From assembly GCF_014395425.1 (NCBI RefSeq), contig NZ_CP060711.1:3038001-3102000 (forward strand): 64,000 bases of DNA. Reading direction: 5' to 3'. The notes below the pieces were generated by a model. That model did not search any database, was not told the origin of the DNA, and saw only the letters and a list, made by a program, of their open reading frames with translations. Position numbers and translations under genes: made by a program. Within the stretch, counting starts at the first letter, position 1; every line of letters begins with the position of its first letter. The stretch comes from Thermomonas brevis (GTDB taxonomy: Bacteria > Pseudomonadota > Gammaproteobacteria > Xanthomonadales > Xanthomonadaceae). Below, piece by piece: positions 8,173-16,279 of this stretch.

Positions 8173-8178
8173 TATAAT
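8173..8178 (+). promoter_or_regulatory. Putative -10 of ffh
   Basis: A perfect TATAAT hexamer lies 43 bp upstream of the ffh start, in the divergent gap with modA. No good -35 is visible 16-18 bp upstream. Confidence 0.5.
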
Positions 8179-8221
8179 TCCCGGTTCCGTTTTCCCCGCC
8201 TCACTACAAGGTCACGCCCGC

Positions 8222-9589
8222 GTGTTCGAATCCCTGACCCAGCGCCTGTCCGGCACCATGGAGCGCCTGCGCGGCCGCGGCCGCCTGACCGAATCCAACA
8301 TCAGCGAAGCCGTGCGCGAAGTGCGCATCGCCCTGCTGGAAGCCGACGTGGCGCTGCCGGTGGTGCAGGCGCTCATCCAGCGCATCAAGGTGCGCGCGGT
8401 CGGGCAGGAAGTGATGCGCTCGCTGACGCCGGGCCAGGTGCTGGTGCGCATCGTCCGCGACGAACTGGCGGCGGTGATGGGCGCGCAGGCGTCCGACCTC
8501 AACCTCAACGTGCCGGCCCCGGCGGTGATCCTGATGGCCGGCCTGCAGGGCGCGGGCAAGACCACCACCGTCGCCAAGCTCGCCAAGCATCTGAAGGACA
8601 AGCGCAAGAAGAAAGTGATGGTGGTCAGTGCGGACGTTTATCGTCCCGCCGCCATCGAGCAATTGCAGACGCTGGCGGGGCAGGTCGGCGCGGTGTTCTT
8701 CCCGTCGGAGGCGTCGCAGAAGCCCGAGGCCATCGTCAAGGCCGCCATCGACGAGGCCCGCAAGACCTTCGCCGACGTGCTGATCGTCGATACCGCCGGC
8801 CGCACCAGCATCGACGACGCCATGATGGCCGAGATCAAGGCGCTGCACGGCGCGGTGAGCCCGGTCGAAACCCTGTTCGTGGTCGATTCGATGACCGGCC
8901 AGGACGCCGCCGTCACCGCCAAGCACTTCGGCGAAGCGCTGCCGCTGACCGGCGTGGTGCTGACCAAGACGGACGGCGACGCGCGCGGCGGCGCGGCCCT
9001 GAGCGTGCGCTACATCACCGGCAAGCCGATCAAGTTCGTCGGCGTCGGCGAAAAGCCCGACGGCCTCGACGTGTTCCACCCCGACCGCGCCGCCGGCCGC
9101 ATCCTCGACATGGGCGACGTGCTGTCGCTGGTCGAGCAGGTCGAAGCGCAGGTCGACCAGGACAAGGCCAAGAAGCTCGCCGAGAAGGTCGCCAAGGGCA
9201 AGAAGTTCGACCTCAACGACATGCGCGACCAGCTCGAACAGATGCAGAACATGGGCGGCCTGCACGGCCTCATGGACAAGCTGCCGGGCGTCGGCCAGCT
9301 GCCCGATGCGGTGAAGCAGCAGGTCACCGGCAAGGAAGTGCCGCGCATGATCGCCATCATCAGTTCGATGACGAAGAAAGAGCGCCGCAATCCCGATCTG
9401 CTCAACGGCTCGCGCCGCGCCCGCGTCGCCCGCGGCGCCGGCCTGACCCCGGCCGACGTCAACCGCGTGCTCAAGCAGTACCAGCAGATGGAAAAGATGA
9501 TGGGCAAGCTGGGCCGCGGCGGCATGAAGGGCATGATGCGCGGCCTGTCCGGGATGATGGGCGGGCGCGGCGGGCTGCCGTTCCGCTGA
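8222..9589 (+). CDS. ffh: Signal recognition particle protein Ffh (SRP54)
   Basis: 455 residues, the usual Ffh length, using a GTG start chosen because the conserved N-terminus (F)ESLTQRLSGTMERLRGRG begins there; the reading frame is open upstream but not conserved. An N domain (residues 1-85) is followed by the GTPase G domain with G1 GLQGAGKTTTVAKLA near residue 105, DVYRPAAIEQL, G3 DTAGR and G4 TKTDGDARGG. The C-terminal M domain is Met-rich (MEKMMGKLGRGGMKGMMRG) and binds 4.5S RNA and signal sequences. Ffh targets nascent membrane proteins to FtsY and the Sec translocon. In many proteobacteria ffh precedes rpsP, as here after one intervening gene. Confidence 0.96.
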   Translation: MFESLTQRLSGTMERLRGRGRLTESNISEAVREVRIALLEADVALPVVQALIQRIKVRAVGQEVMRSLTPGQVLVRIVRDELAAVMGAQASDLNLNVPAPAVILMAGLQGAGKTTTVAKLAKHLKDKRKKKVMVVSADVYRPAAIEQLQTLAGQVGAVFFPSEASQKPEAIVKAAIDEARKTFADVLIVDTAGRTSIDDAMMAEIKALHGAVSPVETLFVVDSMTGQDAAVTAKHFGEALPLTGVVLTKTDGDARGGAALSVRYITGKPIKFVGVGEKPDGLDVFHPDRAAGRILDMGDVLSLVEQVEAQVDQDKAKKLAEKVAKGKKFDLNDMRDQLEQMQNMGGLHGLMDKLPGVGQLPDAVKQQVTGKEVPRMIAIISSMTKKERRNPDLLNGSRRARVARGAGLTPADVNRVLKQYQQMEKMMGKLGRGGMKGMMRGLSGMMGGRGGLPFR

Positions 9590-9664
9590 TCCAACCCAGG
9601 CGCCGCCGGCGCCGCTGGCGCTTCACGCGATCCCGTATATGCTGGGGACAACGGGAGGCTTTCG

Positions 9665-9934
9665 ATGGCACAGCGTCTGTCCCTGCCGCCGGTCCGGCGC
9701 AAGGCGCATCGCCTTGGCGGGCGTTCGCTGGTTTGGCTTGGGGTAATGCCGGTCCGCGTGCAGAACGTTTTCGTTTCCGGCGCGGCGCGTCCGGAAGCCT
9801 CCGGGCATTTCGACAAAAAGACCGCGATGGATTCGATTCCGGCGGTCGCCGCACTCAATGGCTGGAGCGGGATGAATATCGCCCTTCGCACCTGGGCAGG
9901 CGGTAACGTCCGCCCGTGTACGGCAACGGGCTGA
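9665..9934 (+). CDS. Possible small hypothetical protein (89 aa)
   Basis: The 369-bp gap between ffh and the diguanylate cyclase holds this open frame. It has a GGGAGG ribosome-binding site 6 bp before the ATG and a TATGCT -10 candidate at 9638-9643. The 89 residues are Arg/Val-rich at first (VRRKAHRLGGRSLVWLGV) with no recognisable domain, signal peptide or membrane span. It may be a real small gene, or the promoter region of the cyclase with an accidental frame. No function can be assigned. Confidence 0.3.
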   Translation: MAQRLSLPPVRRKAHRLGGRSLVWLGVMPVRVQNVFVSGAARPEASGHFDKKTAMDSIPAVAALNGWSGMNIALRTWAGGNVRPCTATG

Positions 9935-9958
9935 CCAATCGGCGAACCGGGAGGCAGC

Positions 9959-11335
9959 GTGACGATCGACGGAATCCGTTTCAACGCTGTGGTGGTCCGG
10001 AGTTTCATCGTGTTTTCGCAGGCGGTCGGCTGGCTGCTGGTGCTGGTGTCGCTGGCGATGCTATTGGCCTGGGGCTCGGGTGTGGAGCCGCTGCGCGGGG
10101 TGCTGCGCCAGGACGACTGCATGCGCGCGGGCGCGGCGGTGGGCTTCCTGCTCGCCGGCGCCGCGCTGCTGCTGGGCAGGACGAGGCCGCGCGCCGGCTT
10201 CCTCCTGTCGCTGCTGCTGGCGTTGTTCGGCGCCGTCGAACTGCTCCAGTACGCGCTCGGCATGGACGGGCCGGGCTGGCGCTGGCTGGAAGGCCGGCTG
10301 CCGGAATGGGCGGATCGGCCGTCCGGGCGGACCACGGAACTGGCGGCGCTGGCCTTCGTCCTGCTCGGCGCGGTTGGCATGGCGGTGGCGCTGAAGCGAG
10401 CGGTCTGGTTGCGCGAGGCCTGCGCGATCGCGGTGATCGTGATCGCGATGGCCGCCAGCGCTTCCTACGGGCTGGTGCTGGCCGGCGACAGCGCCAACCT
10501 GCTGCGCCGGCTGCCAGTCATGACCGCGGGGGCGCTGCTGCTGCTGGTGCTGGGATGGATGGCCTCGGCGCCGACCACCGGCCTGACCCGGATCGCCGTC
10601 GCCGACAGCCCCGGCGGGGCGTTCGCGCGGCGCCTGATCCTGCCGGCGCTGCTGTTGCCGGTGCTGCTGACCTTCTTCTTCAAGATGGTGCAGTCGCAGC
10701 TGGGCATGTCCGAATCGCTGGCCCTGTCGCTGGCGGCGGTCACCGACGGCGGCGTGGTGGCGGCGATGATCCTGTGGGTAGCTTTCCTGCTGGACCGCAG
10801 CGAGCGCCAGCGGCGCGTCGTGCTGGCGCTCAGCAGGGACGCCAACGCCGACGGCCTGACCGGGCTGGCCAACCGGCGCGCGTTCGATGCGGCGCTGGCC
10901 GGCATCCTGCGGGACCGCGGGGCGGTGGCGCTGCTGATGATCGATCTCGACCGGTTCAAGAGTTTCAACGACGAGTTCGGCCACCTGGTCGGGGACGGAA
11001 TCCTTCGGGAAACCGGGCAGTTGCTGCGCGCCGAGGTGCGGCCGCGCGACCTGGTGGCACGCTACGGCGGCGAGGAATTCGCGATCCTGCTGCCGGACAG
11101 CGACGCATTGCGCGCGGAACGCGTGGGGCAGCGCATCGTGGCCGCGTTCCGGGGGTACGGCTGGGTGCAGCGGCCGGTGACCGTGAGCGTCGGGGGCGCC
11201 GTCGCGCGGCCGGGCGATACCCCGGAAACGCTGCTGCGCCGGGCCGACGCGGCGCTGTACCGCAGCAAGGAGGCGGGGCGCGACCGCTGCACGTTCGACG
11301 ACTGGCTTCCTGATTTCCCGAGCGCCTCCGCCTAG
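9959..11335 (+). CDS. Membrane-bound diguanylate cyclase (GGDEF domain)
   Basis: 458 residues from a GTG start with a GGGAGGC ribosome-binding site. The N-terminal ~270 residues contain about seven to nine hydrophobic segments (for example [51 protein letters not shown]), an unassigned membrane sensor. The C-terminal GGDEF domain starts at [16 protein letters not shown], has the metal-binding [13 protein letters not shown], and ends with the active-site RYGGEEF. RPRD five residues before the GGEEF motif is a standard RxxD inhibitory site, so product feedback by c-di-GMP is expected. All catalytic positions look intact, so it should synthesise c-di-GMP. Its signal is unknown. Confidence 0.92.
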   Translation: MTIDGIRFNAVVVRSFIVFSQAVGWLLVLVSLAMLLAWGSGVEPLRGVLRQDDCMRAGAAVGFLLAGAALLLGRTRPRAGFLLSLLLALFGAVELLQYALGMDGPGWRWLEGRLPEWADRPSGRTTELAALAFVLLGAVGMAVALKRAVWLREACAIAVIVIAMAASASYGLVLAGDSANLLRRLPVMTAGALLLLVLGWMASAPTTGLTRIAVADSPGGAFARRLILPALLLPVLLTFFFKMVQSQLGMSESLALSLAAVTDGGVVAAMILWVAFLLDRSERQRRVVLALSRDANADGLTGLANRRAFDAALAGILRDRGAVALLMIDLDRFKSFNDEFGHLVGDGILRETGQLLRAEVRPRDLVARYGGEEFAILLPDSDALRAERVGQRIVAAFRGYGWVQRPVTVSVGGAVARPGDTPETLLRRADAALYRSKEAGRDRCTFDDWLPDFPSASA

Positions 11336-11349
11336 CGGACGGCGCGGCT

Positions 11350-11377
11350 TTGCCGGAATGCGGAATCCCGCTATACT
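11350..11377 (+). promoter_or_regulatory. Promoter of the rpsP-rimM-trmD operon
   Basis: TTGCCG (11350-11355) and TATACT (11372-11377) are separated by 16 bp, about 45 bp upstream of the rpsP start codon. Confidence 0.5.
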
Positions 11378-11427
11378 TGGCGGCTTACCCGGCCATCCCG
11401 GCCGCTGGGCAACACCGAGAGAGCACC

Positions 11428-11676
11428 ATGGTCAAGATCCGCCTCACCCGCGGCGGCGCCAAGAAGCGCCCCTTCTACCACATCATCGTTACCGACAGCC
11501 GTAGCGCCCGCGACGGCCGCAACATCGAGCGCGTCGGTTTCTACAACCCGGTCGCGCAGGGCCAGGAAAAGCGCGTCGAGCTGGATCTCGACCGCATGAA
11601 GTTCTGGGTCGACAACGGCGCCCAGCTGACCGACAAGGTCGCCGACCTGTACAAGCAGGCCGCCAAGGCCGCCTGA
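11428..11676 (+). CDS. rpsP: 30S ribosomal protein S16
   Basis: 82 residues starting [20 protein letters not shown], the universally conserved S16 N-terminus, with an upstream GAGAGAG ribosome-binding site. [20 protein letters not shown] and the C-terminal [12 protein letters not shown] complete the protein. It assembles early into the 30S subunit. It is first in an rpsP-rimM-trmD-rplS block. Confidence 0.97.
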   Translation: MVKIRLTRGGAKKRPFYHIIVTDSRSARDGRNIERVGFYNPVAQGQEKRVELDLDRMKFWVDNGAQLTDKVADLYKQAAKAA

Positions 11677-11717
11677 CGCCTTCGGGCCGCGCCTCCGCGG
11701 CCCGTCGCATCGAACGC

Positions 11718-12254
11718 ATGAACGCACCGGACGCCGGCCAGCGGATGACTCCCGAAAGGATGATCCCGATGGGCCGGTTGCACGGTGCGTTCGGCGTGCG
11801 CGGCGAGGTGAAGCTGGAAAGCTATGCCGACCCGCAGCGCGCCATCGCCCGCTACCTGCCGTGGACGCTGCGCGACGCGCGCGGCAACGAGCGCCTGTGC
11901 GAGGGCGCGAAGGTGCGCGAAGGCGGCAAGGGGCTGATCGCCACGCTGCCCGGCATCGAGGATCGCGACGCCGCCGACGCGCTGCGCGGCACCGAGATCC
12001 TGGTGCCGCGCTCCGCGCTGCCGCCGCCCGCGCCGGGCGAGTACTACTGGGTCGACCTGGAAGGGCTGCGCGTGGCCAACCTCGAAGGCGCGGATTTCGG
12101 CGTCGTCTCGCACCTGTTCGACAACGGCGCCAATCTCGTGCTGGTGGCGCGGGGCGAGCGCGAGCGCATGATCCCGTTCGTGCAGCCGGACTTCGTCCGC
12201 GGCGTGGATTTCGACGCCGGCCTCGTCACCGTCGACTGGGACGCCGAGTTCTAG
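11718..12254 (+). CDS. rimM: Ribosome maturation factor RimM
   Basis: 178 residues. The N-terminal RimM domain shows [20 protein letters not shown], the family signature. The C-terminal PRC-barrel begins near [17 protein letters not shown] and includes [20 protein letters not shown]. RimM binds S19 and helps mature the 30S head. It lies 41 bp after rpsP and before trmD in the standard order. Confidence 0.96.
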   Translation: MNAPDAGQRMTPERMIPMGRLHGAFGVRGEVKLESYADPQRAIARYLPWTLRDARGNERLCEGAKVREGGKGLIATLPGIEDRDAADALRGTEILVPRSALPPPAPGEYYWVDLEGLRVANLEGADFGVVSHLFDNGANLVLVARGERERMIPFVQPDFVRGVDFDAGLVTVDWDAEF

Positions 12255-12333
12255 GGCGGTGAAGGGAGGGCGGCGGCCGTTTGTTTTAGGCTTCCACCCG
12301 ATCCCCCGTTCCGCGCCAGTGCGCTTCCGACCC

Positions 12334-13110
12334 ATGCGCTTCGACGTCATCAGCCTGTTCCCCGAATTCGTCGCCCAGCTCGCCGCGCACGGTGTGGTGG
12401 GGCGCGCGGGTGAGCGCGGGTTGCTATCGATCCACGGCTGGAACCCGCGCGACCACGCCGAAGGCAACTACCGCCGCGTCGACGACCGCCCGTTCGGCGG
12501 CGGTCCCGGCATGGTGATGCTGATCGAGCCGCTGCGCGCCGCGATCCGCGCGATCCGCGCCGCCGCCCCCGACGTGCCGACGAAAGTCGTCTATCTCAGC
12601 CCGCAGGGCCGCCGGCTGGACCAGCGCAAGGTGCGCGAACTGGCCGGCGAGGCGCGGCTGATCCTGCTGTGCGGCCGCTATGAAGGCGTTGACGAGCGCC
12701 TGCTGCAGGCCGAGGTGGACGAGGAGATTTCCATCGGCGACTACGTGCTGTCCGGCGGCGAACTGGCGGCGGCGGTGCTGATCGATGCGGTGGCGCGCTT
12801 GCAGGACGGCGCCCTGAACGACGCCGAATCTGCGTTGCAGGACAGCTTTGAGGGCGACGGCCTGCTGGACTGCCCGCATTACACCCGCCCGGTCGAGCAC
12901 GAGCTGGGCCCGGTGCCGGAGGTGCTGCTGTCCGGCAACCATGCGCAGATCGCGCGCTGGCGGCGCCAGCAGTCGCTCGGCCGCACCTGGCTGCGCCGGC
13001 CCGACCTGCTGGACGAATCGATGCTGTCGAAGGCGGACCGGGTGCTGCTGGACGAATTCCGCGCGCGCTGGCTGCAGGCGGTCGGCGAGCCCCCGGCCGG
13101 GGACGCGTAG
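12334..13110 (+). CDS. trmD: tRNA (guanine-37-N1)-methyltransferase TrmD
   Basis: 258 residues from the ATG that gives the conserved [12 protein letters not shown]; a longer in-frame start upstream is not conserved. The trefoil-knot SAM site is visible as [22 protein letters not shown] and [15 protein letters not shown]. The C-terminal domain has [17 protein letters not shown]. It methylates G37 of tRNAs reading CNN codons, preventing +1 frameshifts. Confidence 0.97.
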   Translation: MRFDVISLFPEFVAQLAAHGVVGRAGERGLLSIHGWNPRDHAEGNYRRVDDRPFGGGPGMVMLIEPLRAAIRAIRAAAPDVPTKVVYLSPQGRRLDQRKVRELAGEARLILLCGRYEGVDERLLQAEVDEEISIGDYVLSGGELAAAVLIDAVARLQDGALNDAESALQDSFEGDGLLDCPHYTRPVEHELGPVPEVLLSGNHAQIARWRRQQSLGRTWLRRPDLLDESMLSKADRVLLDEFRARWLQAVGEPPAGDA

Positions 13111-13139
13111 GCCGCTGGCGCGGAAGGAAAAATTGCCGC

Positions 13140-13145
13140 TATAAT
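13140..13145 (+). promoter_or_regulatory. Putative -10 of rplS
   Basis: A perfect TATAAT lies 30 bp after trmD and about 137 bp upstream of rplS. It would give rplS its own transcript with a ~130-nt leader, in addition to read-through from trmD. No clear -35 is visible. Confidence 0.5.
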
Positions 13146-13281
13146 GCGCGGCTGGGCTATGCCCACGTTCGACAGCTGTCCGTTCCACCGAGCCATGACG
13201 CGGGTCCACGTGCACTCGCGCAACAACGACACCAACAGGCGCGTGCCAAAGCACGCAACACGAATCCACAGGTTGAACCCA

Positions 13282-13698
13282 ATGAACAAGCCCTCGATCC
13301 ACACCCTCGTCCAGGACTTCGAAACCGCGCAGGCTTCGCGCAAGTTGCCCGACTTCGGCCCCGGCGACACCGTCATCGTCAACGTCAAGGTGAAGGAAGG
13401 CAACCGCGAGCGCGTGCAGGCCTACGAAGGCGTGGTCATCGGCAAGAAGAATGCCGGCCTGAACTCCGCGTTCACCGTGCGCAAGATTTCCCACGGCTTC
13501 GGCGTGGAGCGCGTGTTCCAGACCCACAGCGCCACCATCGATTCGGTGGAAGTGAAGCGTCGCGGCGCGGTGCGCGCGAGCAAGCTGTACTACCTGCGTG
13601 GCTTGGAAGGCAAGAAGGCGCGCATCAAGGAAGACCTGGCCGGCAACGCCAAGGCCAAGGCCGCCGCGGCTGCGGCCGCCGAAGCCGCCGCCGAGTAA
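13282..13698 (+). CDS. rplS: 50S ribosomal protein L19
   Basis: 138 residues. The core [40 protein letters not shown] and [20 protein letters not shown] is standard L19, which lies at the 30S-50S interface. The C-terminus has an extra Ala/Lys-rich tail ([16 protein letters not shown]) beyond the ~115-residue E. coli protein, as in other Xanthomonadales. A strong terminator follows 21 bp after the stop. Confidence 0.97.
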   Translation: MNKPSIHTLVQDFETAQASRKLPDFGPGDTVIVNVKVKEGNRERVQAYEGVVIGKKNAGLNSAFTVRKISHGFGVERVFQTHSATIDSVEVKRRGAVRASKLYYLRGLEGKKARIKEDLAGNAKAKAAAAAAAEAAAE

Positions 13699-13719
13699 GG
13701 CGCTTTCGCGATCCGCACG

Positions 13720-13749
13720 ACGGCCACCTCCGGGTGGCCGTTTGCGTTT
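13720..13749 (+). terminator. Rho-independent terminator after rplS
   Basis: A 9-bp stem ACGGCCACC / GGTGGCCGT around a TCCG tetraloop, followed by TTTGCGTTT. Confidence 0.8.
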
Positions 13750-13770
13750 CGGGAACCGGGAACCGACCGT

Positions 13771-14175
13771 ATGCCGATGCCAGACGACACCGCCAGCGTC
13801 CGTCTCGACCTGTGGCTGTGGGCGGCGCGCTTCTACAAGACCCGCGCCTTGGCGAAGCAGGCCATCGAGACCGGCAAGGTCGAGATCGGCGGGCAGCGCG
13901 CCAAGCCCTCGCGTAGCGTGCGCGTGGGCGACGCGTTGCGCGTCGCGCGCATGGAGGAACGCTTCGAGGTCGAAGTCCTCGCGCTCAGCGACGTGCGCGG
14001 CCCGGCCAGCGTGGCGCAGACCCTCTATCGCGAATCCGAAGCGTCGAAGCTCGCCCGCGAACAGGCCCGCGCACAGCGCGCCGCCGAACGCGCCGGCTAT
14101 CACCCGCCGGAGACGAAGCCCGACAAGCGCGCGCGCCGGCTGATCCGCGCGCTGGGAGACATCGACGCGCTCTGA
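13771..14175 (+). CDS. hslR: Hsp15-like S4-domain RNA-binding protein
   Basis: 134 residues. An N-terminal S4 domain is clear: VRLDLWLWAARFYKTRALAK, then AIETGKVEIGGQRAKPSRSV. A basic helical tail follows (ARAQRAAERA, TKPDKRARRLIRAL). In E. coli Hsp15 binds 50S subunits carrying stranded peptidyl-tRNA and helps recycle them. The gene stands alone after the rplS terminator. The family is clear; heat regulation is not evident from the sequence. Confidence 0.88.
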   Translation: MPMPDDTASVRLDLWLWAARFYKTRALAKQAIETGKVEIGGQRAKPSRSVRVGDALRVARMEERFEVEVLALSDVRGPASVAQTLYRESEASKLAREQARAQRAAERAGYHPPETKPDKRARRLIRALGDIDAL

Positions 14176-14246
14176 GCCGCGTCGCCGGCGTGGCGTTTCC
14201 CGCGCGCGCCGCTATCCTGCATCGCCCCCGCCCGGGAACTCCCCGC

Positions 14247-14939
14247 ATGACGACGCGCGCCGCCCGCCTGCTGCAGCTGCTGGACGAACTCCGCCGCCGC
14301 CGCAAGCCGGTGCAGGGCGCGCGGCTGGCCGAGCAGCTCGGCGTCAGCCTGCGCACGCTGTACCGCGACATCGACGCGCTGCGCGGGCAGGGCGCGGAGA
14401 TCGCCGGCGATCCCGGCGTCGGCTACCAGCTGCGGCCCGGCTTCCTGCTGCCGCCGATGATGTTCTCGGAGGACGAACTGGAAGCGATGGTGCTGGGCAC
14501 GCGCTGGGTGGCCTCGCATGCCGACCCGGAGCTCGCGGCGGCGGCGCGCGGCGCGATGGACCGCATCCTCGGCATCCTGCCCGACAGCCTGCGCCTGCAG
14601 GTGGAAACCGGCGGCCTGTTCGCGCCGGACTGGTGCCCCGCGCCGCCGGAGCCGTGGCTGCTCACGCTGCGCCACGCCATCCGCGGCCAGCGCGCGCTGC
14701 ACCTGGCCTATGCCGATGCCGGCAACCGGGTGTCGCAGCGCACGATCTGGCCGTTCGCGATGGCCTTCCTCGACGACCGCCGCCTGCTGGCGGCCTGGTG
14801 CGAGCTGCGCGGCGACTTCCGCCATTTCCGAGCCGACCGCGTGCTGGGGCTGGAGGACGCGGGGCGGTGCTATCCGCAGACGCGGCATGCGCTGCTGCGG
14901 CGCTGGCGCGAGCAGGAGCGGGCGCGCCAGCGGGAATGA
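14247..14939 (+). CDS. YafY-type HTH/WYL transcriptional regulator
   Basis: 230 residues. An N-terminal DeoR/HTH_11-like winged helix is seen (RLLQLLDELRRRRKPVQGAR, LAEQLGVSLRTLYRDIDALR). A WYL-type ligand-sensing domain follows, with ALHLAYADAGNRVSQRTIWP and LDDRRLLAAWCELRGDFRHF. Such proteins usually regulate their neighbours in response to an unknown ligand. A 9-bp perfect palindrome immediately after the stop and 42 bp before gst is a likely operator. Confidence 0.88.
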   Translation: MTTRAARLLQLLDELRRRRKPVQGARLAEQLGVSLRTLYRDIDALRGQGAEIAGDPGVGYQLRPGFLLPPMMFSEDELEAMVLGTRWVASHADPELAAAARGAMDRILGILPDSLRLQVETGGLFAPDWCPAPPEPWLLTLRHAIRGQRALHLAYADAGNRVSQRTIWPFAMAFLDDRRLLAAWCELRGDFRHFRADRVLGLEDAGRCYPQTRHALLRRWREQERARQRE

Positions 14940-14942
14940 AGA

Positions 14943-14965
14943 CTGCTGACAGGAGTTGTCAGCAG
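14943..14965. promoter_or_regulatory. Palindromic operator between the YafY-type regulator and gst
   Basis: CTGCTGACA and TGTCAGCAG are perfect inverted arms with a 5-nt spacer (GGAGT). The site starts 4 bp after the regulator stop and ends 42 bp before the gst start, as expected for an operator controlling gst. Confidence 0.6.
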
Positions 14966-15006
14966 GCCCGCCGCAGACTGCGCGTCCACCCAACGCAGGA
15001 ACGGCC

Positions 15007-15645
15007 ATGAGCACGCAGTTGCGCTTCTATACCAACCCGATGTCGCGCGCCCGCATCACCCGCTGGATGCTGGAGGAAACCGGCCTGCCCTACGAAGAGG
15101 TGCGGCTGGAGTTCGGCACCAGCATGAAGGCGCCGGAGTTCCTCGCCGTCAATCCGATGGGCAAGGTGCCGGCGCTGCTGCACGACGGCGTGGCGATCAC
15201 CGAGAACGCCGCCATCTGCCTGCACCTGGCCGACCTGGTGCCGGAGCTGGGCCTGCTGCCGCCGCCGGGCACGCCGGAGCGCGGCGCCTGCTACCGCTGG
15301 ATGCTGTTCGCCAGCCCGCTGGAATTCTTCATCACCGCGCGCCGCCACGGCACGATCGCGCCGTCGATGGAGGCCGGCTACGGCAACGAAGCCGACCTGC
15401 TGCGCACGCTGGAAAGCGCGGTGGCGGGCAAGCGCCACGTGGTCGGCGACCGCTTCACCGTGACCGACCTCTACCTGGCCGCGTTCATCGGCTACTACAT
15501 CCAGATCGGCGAACTGGAGCCCAAGCCGGTGTTCCAGGACTATGCGATGCCGCATCTGCAGCGCCCCGCGGCCCAGCGCGCGAATGCGCGCGACGACGCG
15601 CTGGCCAGGCCCGCACCGAAGCTGGAGCCGGCCGAAGCGCACTGA
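15007..15645 (+). CDS. Glutathione S-transferase family protein
   Basis: 212 residues. The N-terminal thioredoxin-like domain reads LRFYTNPMSRARITRWMLEE, FLAVNPMGKVPALLHDGVAI (cis-Pro) and ITENAAICLHLAD, where ENAA forms part of the glutathione gamma-glutamyl site. An all-helical C-terminal domain follows with VVGDRFTVTDLYLAAFIGYY (N-capping box). It probably conjugates or reduces small electrophiles with glutathione; the substrate is unknown. A palindrome upstream suggests control by the preceding YafY-type regulator. Confidence 0.9.
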   Translation: MSTQLRFYTNPMSRARITRWMLEETGLPYEEVRLEFGTSMKAPEFLAVNPMGKVPALLHDGVAITENAAICLHLADLVPELGLLPPPGTPERGACYRWMLFASPLEFFITARRHGTIAPSMEAGYGNEADLLRTLESAVAGKRHVVGDRFTVTDLYLAAFIGYYIQIGELEPKPVFQDYAMPHLQRPAAQRANARDDALARPAPKLEPAEAH

Positions 15646-15660
15646 CGATCGCCGGGCAAC

Positions 15661-15696
15661 GATGCCGGGTTCTCCGCAACAGTGGGGAGCCCGGCA
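15661..15696. terminator. Bidirectional terminator hairpin between gst and the AsnC-type gene
   Basis: Arms ATGCCGGGTTCTCC (15661-15674) and GGGGAGCCCGGCAT (15683-15696) pair almost fully, allowing G-U, between two convergent genes. Confidence 0.6.
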
Positions 15697-15712
15697 TGCA
15701 TGCGCCTGCGGG

Positions 15713-16183
15713 CTATGCCGGCAGGTCGCCGTGCGCCGGCAATTCCACGTTGCGCTGGAACTCGAAGATCAGGCGCGTCTCGATGTGCGCCACTTCCTCG
15801 CGCTCGGTCAGCGCACTCAGCGTGAACTGGCGCAGATGCTCGCTGTCGCGCACGCCGACGTGGGCGAGGAAATCGTCCGCCCCGGCCACGTGGTAGCAGG
15901 CCAGCACTTCCGGCAGGCCCAGCAGGTGGCGATGGAAGCCGTCGACCAGTGCGCGCGAATGCCGCGCCAGCCGCACCGACACCATCGCCTGCAAGCCCAC
16001 GCCGATGGCTTCGGGCGCGATCTCCGCGTGGTAGCCCAGCAGGATCTTCGCCTCGCGCATCCGCCGCACCCGTTCCAGCGCGGTGGACGGCGCGATGCCG
16101 GTTTTCTCGGCCAGATCCTTGTTGGGCAGGCGCGCATTCTTCCGCAGCAGGCGGAGCAGGGCGTAGTCGATTCGGTCGAGCAT
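15713..16183 (-). CDS. Lrp/AsnC-family transcriptional regulator
   Basis: 156 residues. The N-terminal HTH is LDRIDYALLRLLRKNARLPN, then KDLAEKTGIAPSTALERVRR. The C-terminal RAM (amino-acid-binding) domain includes VSVRLARHSRALVDGFHRHL and VLACYHVAGADDFLAHVGVR, the effector-binding hallmark. It is divergent from a PLP-dependent Cys/Met-metabolism enzyme, and a long palindrome lies in the shared promoter region. It most likely senses a sulfur or other amino acid and controls that enzyme. Confidence 0.92.
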   Translation of the reverse strand: MLDRIDYALLRLLRKNARLPNKDLAEKTGIAPSTALERVRRMREAKILLGYHAEIAPEAIGVGLQAMVSVRLARHSRALVDGFHRHLLGLPEVLACYHVAGADDFLAHVGVRDSEHLRQFTLSALTEREEVAHIETRLIFEFQRNVELPAHGDLPA

Positions 16184-16210
16184 GGCGGTAGGCGGCGTTG
16201 GCGAAATATC

Positions 16211-16237
16211 GTTCGGTACGACGGTTTCGTGCCGAAC
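16211..16237. promoter_or_regulatory. Operator-like palindrome in the AsnC/PLP-enzyme divergent promoter
   Basis: GTTCGGTACGA (16211-16221) and TCGTGCCGAAC (16227-16237) pair at 10 of 11 positions with a 5-nt spacer. The site sits centrally between the two divergent starts. Confidence 0.6.
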
Positions 16238-16279
16238 GGGGTTCTAGGATAGCCGCATCCCACCGCATCCGAGGCCGCC

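Noticed and set aside
13146-13281. A ribosomal-protein autoregulatory leader before rplS
   Set aside because: The 130-nt leader has no pairing strong enough to support a structured regulator by eye; an alignment would be needed.
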